The position numbers and the translations under genes are program-made. Below the pieces are notes generated by a model. It was not told where the DNA came from. It did not search any database and saw only the letters and a list, made by a program, of their open reading frames with translations. This document shows positions 34,101 through 43,100 of a stretch of 64,000 nt of DNA, one piece after another. The stretch comes from Mactromeris polynyma (lineage: Eukaryota > Mollusca > Bivalvia > Venerida > Mactridae), in the NCBI GenBank assembly GCA_032209605.1, contig JASFXZ010000014.1, positions 4,422,912-4,486,911 on the forward strand. Direction: 5' to 3'. The first letter of the stretch is position 1, and each line of letters begins with the position of its first letter.

Positions 34101-37100
34101 CTATAGCCCAGCAACCACTGCAGGTATTGGTTTGATACCATTGAGGCTATAGCCCAGCAACCACTGCAGGTATTGGTTTGATACCATTGAGGCTATAGCC
34201 CAGCAACCACTGCAGGTATTGGTTTGATACAATATACAGTTGGACCTCGTTCATTCGAATTCATTGGGTCCGAAATTTTATTTCAAATAATGCATGGTTT
34301 CAAATAACCTATTTCAATTTGACATGCCTTAGAGACATTGGGGCCTGATATTTATTTTGGATTATTCTACAAGGTTGTCGAATTAAGAGGTCCAACTGTA
34401 CATCAATGACAACATCATTGTGACAGGCTCAATCGAATAGTCCAGCAAGAGCTGTCTGACAGCTTTGTTAATTCTTATTATTCTCTGTGAAAATTAATTT
34501 CAACTTTATAGAAACAGTCTGGCGTGCGAGTCTATTGTTGATGAGTTCCAAGGTACAAAAGCTAAGGTGTTCAGGACGTATTGGCCATCTTATTTTTATA
34601 CGCCTGTTCATGGAACGGGACAGTTCCACCTGCGGTGTACAGGTGGGCGGTCTGGCCGGTTGTGTCCAGTAAGTTGTCCGATCAATAGATTCAGAAGCAT
34701 TTGTCCAATCATCACCAAATTTGGTCAGAATGTGTATGGGCATAATATCTTGGACAAGTTCGATAACCAGTCATATCGCTCTAGTCCCTCGGGAGTTATA
34801 ACCTTTGATTTTCGATATTGCCTAAAATTTGTCTTGGTTTAAGTCTGACTCCGGATAGGTGTATTTTGTGACTACCTGACTATTTCTTATTATCTCCAAT
34901 TTTGATATTATACCTTTATATAATTTTGTATATCTATAAATATTTTGATTTTTCAGGCAATTTTATGTTTTTGTAACAGATACAAGATGTAAAAGGGTTG
35001 GAACACAGTGTTGGGTGTTCTGGTAAGATATAATATACGGTCATTTTTTTATTATGTTTCTTAAAGTTATTTTATGGTACATTGACAATTTTAGTCATTA
35101 AGCGTTGGCATTGTAGAAGCAGGGACGGAAATTTCCGCCAATTGGCACAACTTCTGCCTTTGCCTCAAACTTTTCAAATTGGGGTCCTAACTCAGTTATT
35201 TTGGAGTTTGTAATAATATAAATTGGGGATCCTTAGTAAATTTGTAGGGTCCCAGAATATATCTAAACTGCAGATTGGATGCACAGTCACTTATTAACAC
35301 AAGTCTTATGTCAAAAATTGCATCAGAGACGCAGAAAACCTGTGTTTAGGAAATCCCTGATAGTTTTTAGATTGCTGTAAATCCAATGAAAAAGTTCAGA
35401 GGGAGCGTAACCCTGTGTTATTATTTGCTTTGCTGGTGTTCGCAACTGCAACCGTCTGCACTCGTGTTAGAAGCTCGACCACTTAGCCACTGAACTAAAT
35501 ATTTAATATGTTATGACAAAATCAAAATACATACAATGGAATGATACTCATTTGGGGGCAAAAAAGTGTGGACAGTAAAAAGATCTATGTTTAAAGGTCA
35601 TCAGAAATTTGAATTGAAATATCTGTATATAGTGTGTCATGTATTGGTTTGTTTAAATTGATGATTCAATGAATTGTAAGTATTATTTGGTCTGAGTTTA
35701 GAGACCAGTCTGAAATGACAAGCGTCTGATTGGTTGCTTCCGTCTTTAAACTGACCAATGGGAAAGCTGCATTATGAAACCTTGAGCCTTTTTGTCATTA
35801 CATTATTACATCATTTCAGTGCGATTACATTCACAGAAGCTATTATATGTCTGAAATTTGGACGAGAATTGTTTCAACAAACAGAGATAACATATGTATT
35901 ATCATGGCTTATCATACAGGTATTTCATGGTTCTTTAATGTTTTGTGTTACTTATTCTTTATCATTGTTTTGATCTAACATGGATTTAATCTGGATACAT
36001 GATTAACTTATTCTGGCAGGTATGTTTTAAAATCAGAAGATGTAAAATATCCATGGTAATGATGTTAAAACCTAATGACTTTGGCCTTTTTAGCCGATAA
36101 CAATGTGTCAGGTAGCCAATGACTATGTTCAAAAGCTGAAAAATAGTGTACTTGATGAGTTGTAACTCAGTACATGAATTTTTCCAATTGCATTCAAGAT
36201 GGCCATCTTGAATTTCTCAAAACATTGTGTAGCAAACTTCTTCTGCAGTGTTTGGAAGATTTTCATGAAACTTCACACGAATAATCTTCCTGAAAAGTTG
36301 TAGCGCATGACATAATTTTGTTTCGATCCCATGGATTTCTTCATAAATATGTGTGACAAAGCAGATATGCTGGGGTTTTAATCACCTTCAGTGATAGCTC
36401 TCCATTTGCTCAATAGAAGGCCAACTCTGGAGAAGTTGCTACGTTTTTGTAAATCTATTTATATCATTTTCAGATGTTTTTGACTTGTAAATATTTACTA
36501 CTGAAAAAATTGATAATATTGTTAAAGAGAGGTTTTTGTAGAAGAGAGGGCCACTCTGGAGAGGTTGCCACCTTCTTGTATATCTATTTGTATCATATTT
36601 CAGATGTTAAGCAGCTGTCTATGTGTGTATTTGTGTGTAGTGTATGCTAGGAAGTGCTGGAAGGTAACATATTCAGCATTTATTATCTGCGTTAATTACT
36701 ATAATACATGTATATAACTGGGTAGTTGCTGGTCAGGGGTGCGTTTCATCAAATATTAGCGATGCGATGTCATAAAATCGCAGATCGCTTTCATTTGCTA
36801 GTTCATTTGCGATTACCACTTTTTGCATTTCATCAACACCATCGCAAGTATACTTTCCGTCAATTAAAGCCGATCGCAAAGTTACTTTTCGCCACTATGA
36901 AACAAAAGGCACGCAGTCTGTAAAATGACGTCACAAAGCGCACCTGTTTTCGCATGCTGTCAAACAGACATGTCGAGAAGCTCAAATTGGACACTTGCTG
37001 AGCTTTCAACCACTCCTCTGACATTACAGAGATGAAAAACGCCGTGTTCACGGCTGCTTCTCACAATATGACCTCTCAACTCCCCGCCAACCTACGTCAT

Positions 37101-40100
37101 CTCCCGCGGTTTTTGCATAGATAAAACCCACATGAACCGTTCTGTGACTAAGACCGGATTCCAAGGTCACTACAATTTTGTAAACAAATGTTATTTGTGA
37201 ATGCTCTCCCTTTGCAAAAATATGCATGCGAGTTATTCGCTTACTGTTTACTTTTAACACTTATTGTTATTATGATAACATGTATGTCGGTCATTTTTGC
37301 GATGCATACAGTAGTTTGCGAGTGCTAGAACCCAGTCGCTAATATTTGCGATTTTATACAGGCTAACAGGTGCGCTCGCAACTTTACGATGTTTAATGAA
37401 ACGCGATTTGCGATTTTTGTCTGCAATTTTGCGATTATCAGCTGCGATTTGCGATGCGACCGTTGATAAAACGCCCCCCAGGGGTGTAACACAATATTCA
37501 GAAAATGAAATTAATTTATCATTAATCGAGAAAATGGTTATTGCTGTAAGCTACATGTACCATTTATGATAGATTGCTGTAAGCTACATGTACCATTTAT
37601 GATAGATTGCTGTAAGCTACATGTACCATTTATGATAGAAATGATTCAAACTACCGAAAAAAGTCGATATAAACCTGTCAATATCACGTTCATTGATTCA
37701 GAACACTTGGTTATAATGTAGTGACGATTCTCAATACAAAAAATGGCGGGTTAGTTCTTTCGACCTGAATCTTTCCAACTTTGTTATCTTAATCAAACAA
37801 TAGTTACAAGTTGGCTATGTTTGTTAATAATAAAAAGGTAGTGTCATTTAACAGGTTGAGGCTCAACAGGAATCAATTTTATACCTCCCCAGCTTATCTA
37901 TTACCATTCACTTAGAAAATGAGATGTATCTGACAGTAGAGGACAGTAATACTGTAGGTTTCCACGTTAATTGTTTATTAGAAGTATAATTTATCCATTT
38001 TTGGCTGTTCTAGTACATTGTCATTAAGAAATTAGCCGTGAAAGATTCAAGGGATTCACAAATATTATAGATGATGGAGCACGCAAGAGTTAGGTCCTCA
38101 CCTCTAAGGTCAAGGCCTCAAGCAAGGGCTACCTAGGGGGCGTTTTGTCTTATACTAGTAGCATCACTGTGTTATGTATAGAAATGTTCGATAGATTTAG
38201 AGATTGCATGTTTTTTTTAATTTGTTAATAGTGGCATGTGGCAGTAATTGTATGATTATGAATGACTCTTTTATGTTTCTTGTTAGAGTCAGAAAGATTG
38301 CTTACAGTAATGCTTGTATGTGAATTTTAAATTTGAAGTTGTGCTTAGCATTTGAAAACAAAAATGACTTAAAACATTCTTTTGCACTTGAATTTTGTGA
38401 TAATCATGTAAAGCGGCATTACATATTTTCATATAATTAATGAATGGATTAAGCTTTTTACGTGTTTGGTAAGGAATGACATTCTTGCTGGCCAAAACGT
38501 TTTTTTATTCCACTGAATTTGATACAATTTGCAATAAATAAGCCATTTAACTCCAAACATTTTTCTATGAAATGTTGCTGCCACTGATGAACTCGAGGCA
38601 TAAAGTGTTGAATGTGACAATTTCTGAAATGAAAACATGCATAAAAAACGTTTTGATGTTATGAAACTTAAAGTGAATCCATGTTTGTTATCAGCATGAT
38701 AAATTAGAAAATCCTCTGCGATCTCTCAAAATCTCTACTTTCATTTTGAAGACTATACTTAGCTACTTTCGTTTAGAAACATGGCAATAGATAGTTCCCA
38801 CTTTTACAATATTTATCTCCCTTGTTGTGAATTGTTGGCTTTATTGAACGTCATATTTCCTTAATGTTTATAGGGAATATAATGTAAACGATGATAATCT
38901 AATCAGATATAACTTATTCATAATGCTCATGTGGGCAGTTGGCTCAGTAAGTTGAATAAACTCTTGAGATTTCTCAATTATCACATATTTGGAAATTACT
39001 CCTATATTTTGCCTATCAAATTTGCTGATGATTAAGAGCAAGGGAGGTAAATATTGTAGATGTAGAAACTATGATATCTTTATCAAACTAGCAGAAAGTC
39101 TTTTTGTAAAATAAATGTAATTGGGGGGGGGGGGGGTTAAAACTAACATATAGCCATTGGAGATTAGAGAAATAATGTGATGCCGCTTTAAGTCTATATG
39201 TTTGCATGCTGTGCATTGTGCATGTAATTCACAAAAATTGACAACATTGATACAGCTTTGCAACTATTCAATAATTTCACCTAAAAACTGTGACCCTGTT
39301 TGCAAGATCAGACTTACAATTTGCATAGATATATATTATTTATCCCCAGCTGTATCCCTATGTCAATATGTAGAACTGATGTTACTGTAGTTTTTGTTGT
39401 TTTTTTCTGTTGTTTTATTAGGGTATTGTTAGAACTTGTAAGGTAAGGCATCAAACACTTGTACATCTGCTTTCTATACAAATCTTCTCTTATATTAACA
39501 TCAAACTTTTGTCTAGCTTAGTTCTACTAAAATATTTTTTATGTTTTAATTAATTTATATATTGTCCCCTTTTAGAAGAAAAGGAGTTGAATTTTTGGCT
39601 CATGTCGGTCCATCTGTCTGCAGACCATTTGATTTCTGATCTATAAGTGAAAAATTCTTGGGGAAACAGCGGTCAAACTTAATAGCATGATTGCCTGTGG
39701 TCAGCAGTTGACTCTTTTAATGGTTTGGAGTCATTGTGTGAAAAGTTATGTATTGGCCTTGAAACTGAAAGCTGTTTCCCAGTAATAATTGAAACTTCAT
39801 TTCATGATTGATGATATGCTATTTTGTGGGGTCACAAGGTCACTGCGGCCCTCTGGCCTTAAGCTGTGTAGATGTGTTCAGGTACAACATTGCCCGTGTT
39901 TTGTGAAACACCCAAAAACATCAAGATTTTCTCCATCAAAAATTATCATCTCTGATGAATGGAAAATTATACAACAAATGAATTGTACATCCACTACAAA
40001 CTATGCCCCTGTACCCTATGCAAATCCAGCCTTACCTGTTGCAATATTGATACTGTCTCTGTATCATTTCTGTAGTATGGACCATTTCTCTTCTATTGAT

Positions 40101-43100
40101 CATTTCTGTAGTATGGACCATTTCTCTTCTATTGATCATTAATGTAGTATGGACCATTTCTCTTCTATTGATCATTTCTGTATCATTTCCTATGCTATTC
40201 CAGGCTAAGCTGTAGCAATTTTGGTCATTTTTATCATTTCTGTACTATCGATCACTTCTGTAATTTGGACCATTTCTTGTTGTAGTGACCATTTCTGTAC
40301 TATTGATCATTTTTATGCCCCCACTCTGAAAAGGGGGGGGGGGGGCATATAGATTTACCCTTGTCCGTTCGTCCTTCCGTCACAAAATCTTGTGTCACTA
40401 ATATCTCTAAAACAATATGAGCCGGAGTCATTAAACTTTACAGGAATGTTCACCAGCATGTGAAGTTGTGCACCTGGGGTTTCATGTTTGGCTGTGCCCA
40501 GTAAGTGCAAAGTTATGGCCCTTGACTTAGTTAAAATATAGCCTACAGAGTATGCAATCTTGTGTCACTCATATCTCCAAAAGTATATGAGCTAGAGTCA
40601 TTAAACTTTGCAGGAATGTTCACCAGCATGTGTAGTTGTGCACCTGGGGTTTCGGGTTAGCATGTCTCCAGTAAGTTATGGCCCTTGACTTATCACCATA
40701 ATCAGTACAGTTGTTCACTTGGTAATTTTGATATCCATTCACAAACTATAAGTAGAATAATAGCATTTGCTTTTGTGACAAAGGCTGCAAGTGGGGGCAT
40801 CTGTGTCCTACGGACGCATTCTAGTTGAAATATTATTCGATTCTGTATTGTCGACCATTTCTGTACTATTGATCATTTTTGTAATATCAACCATTCTGGT
40901 AATAACAGTTATTTCTGTAATATTGACAATTTCATTGGTTCTATCATCTTTCTGTTCTACAATAGACATCAAAACTTTCTGGAAGTCTTATAAATTTCTT
41001 TTTTGCCCTTGTTCAACTATTTACTGCAATTACTTTTCAAAATCTGAGATGACCAAGAATGTGTTGCAGTTTGGCCATCAGATTTTAGAAATTGTGGAAA
41101 CCTCCATTTTTATCAGTGTTTGCACATTATTTGTTACTGTATTATATGAAGAAATGTTTAATTTCAAAAACATGTCTGAAGTTTTAAAAATAGTTGTCAT
41201 TAAATTTTAGATGATAATTTGAGGTATTTCTGTTTGTCCTCTGTCATATCAAAAGTGATTTTTTCAAATTCTAATTATGGGTGATTCTTAATAAAATTAC
41301 TGTAATGTGCTTTACAAGTTAAATGTTTAATAAAGCTTCGTACTGTATTTTCATAGTAGGGTCTAAATGGTGACACATAATTTAATACATTGTTGAAGGC
41401 AAATTACTATACCAAAGGCTTCCATCTTTTTTCAGTTTTGCTAACCTACTGATATCACTATTTATTTATAGTATAATGCACTGTCAATACTTTGCCCAGG
41501 GGAGGAGGGGTCGGACTGAATTAGGGGAATAAGTCAATTTGTGTCTTTTGGGTTTAGAGCCAAGCATTTTGTCTAAATCCACTTGCAGGATCTATTAAAA
41601 TCCGACCAGTCTATTTCCTGGGAGCCCGAATCATTTAGCTTGTCAAATTTCCATCTTTTTGGAATTGTCTTCTGTCCCGTGTATTCTCGGCACTTCCTCC
41701 CCATGGGCAAAAAATTGAAATGATCGTTGGTAGTGCTTTTCACATCTTGATCTAGAGCATGCTTACAGATTAACTTTAATACTGTGGCTTAGTTTGTTTT
41801 GTTCTTCGCTAGCTAGTTTGCAGATGCTTTCTAAAATGGCTTGCTTTATACATGACCTTATGTTCTGAGTATACGATTTTATCATTTTATAGCCAAATTA
41901 CATATAACTTAGAGAAAAATTGACCCTTGAGCCAGAATCCTTAAGGTCAAAGTGTGAACTAGTGGAAATTCCACAGGTCAAAGGGTCAAAGCCAGGGTCA
42001 AATGGAATCCCTGTTTGACTTACTTGTTTTACATAGATTTTTTTCCTTTAATTTCATTTTGTGGGTTAAGTTTGTCCATGAAAATTGAAAGGGTTTAATG
42101 ATGCATTCTACTGTACTAGTCCAGTTCTTCCCCACCCAGTCTGTTTCTTCCCAGGGGAAGTTCTGGACCTGTGCAGTTCTTCCCCACCCAGTCTGTTTCT
42201 TCCCAGGGGAAGTTCTGGACCTGTGCAGTTCTTCCCCACCCAGTCTGTTTCTTCCCAGGGGAAGTTCTGGACCTGTGCAGTTCTTCCCCCCCCCCAGTCT
42301 GTTTCTTCCCAGGGGAAGTTCTGGACCTGTGCAGTTCTTCCCCACCCAGTCTGTTTCTTCCCAGGGGAAGTTCTGGACCTGTGCAGTTCTTCCCCACCCA
42401 GTCTGTTTCTTCCCAGGGGAAGTTCTGGACCTGTGCAGTTCTTCCCCACCCAGTCTGTTTCTTCCCAGGGGAAGTTCTGGACCTGTGCAGTTCTTCCCCA
42501 CCCAGTCTGTTTCTTCCCAGGGGAAGTTCTGGACCTGTGCAGTTCTTCCCCACCCAGTCTGTTTCTTCCCAGGGGAAGTTCTGGACCTGTGCAGTTCTTC
42601 CTCCCACCCAGTCTGTTTCTTCCCAGGGGAAGTTCTGGACCTGTGCAGTTCTTCCCCACCCAGTCTGTTTCTTCCCAGGGGAAGTTCTGGACCTGTGCAG
42701 TTCTTCCCCACCCAGTCTGTTTCTTCCCAGGGGAAGTTCTGGACCTGTGCAGTTCTTCCCCCCTAGAAAATTATTTTATTTTCAACTTTTTCACCCTGGA
42801 AATTATCTAATTTTTCATGTTAGGGTGGGGAAGTTCTGGATTGGTCCAGTTCTTCCCCCCTAGTAAAATATTTTATTTTCAACTTTCAGCTAGTCTATTT
42901 CTTCTCCCCTAGTTAAATACTTTATTTGTGTCAAGGTAGGGAAGTCCTGGACTAGTTTTTTTTATTTTTTGCGCCTTAGGGTGGGGAAGTTCTGGACTAG
43001 TCCAGTTCTTCTCCCCTTGGAAATTATTTTATTTTTTCGTCTTAGGGTGGGGAAGTCCTGGACTGGTTCAGTTCTTCTCCCCTTGGAAATTATTTTATTT

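Larger units (their letters stand above)
33309..34470. mobile_element. AGCTCGACTATTCG element with satellite and nested MITE
   Basis: The left end is agctcgactattcgaaaaat. The right end has atcgaatagtcc, then agagctgtctgacagcttt, which contains a hairpin. The body repeats taactcttgcatta/taactcttacttga and gcatgcaagta blocks. It holds an 11-copy 46-bp array (33721-34230) and a TA-flanked MITE (34237-34398). The layout resembles a non-autonomous element I recall from bivalves; the class (Helitron-like or other) is uncertain. Confidence 0.5.

Noticed and set aside
34468..34842. Three overlapping frames of 61-91 codons
   Set aside because: They lie in a dispersed-repeat-like intron segment, and none resembles a known protein.
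39123..39137. Poly-G runs (also near 40331 and 46764) as G-quadruplex signals
   Set aside because: Single long G runs inside or at the ends of repeats; they are more likely slippage tracts, and their lengths may be sequencing-limited.
41998..42863. Five overlapping open frames of 163-241 codons
   Set aside because: All are readings of the 52-bp minisatellite on either strand, within the last PTDSS1 intron.
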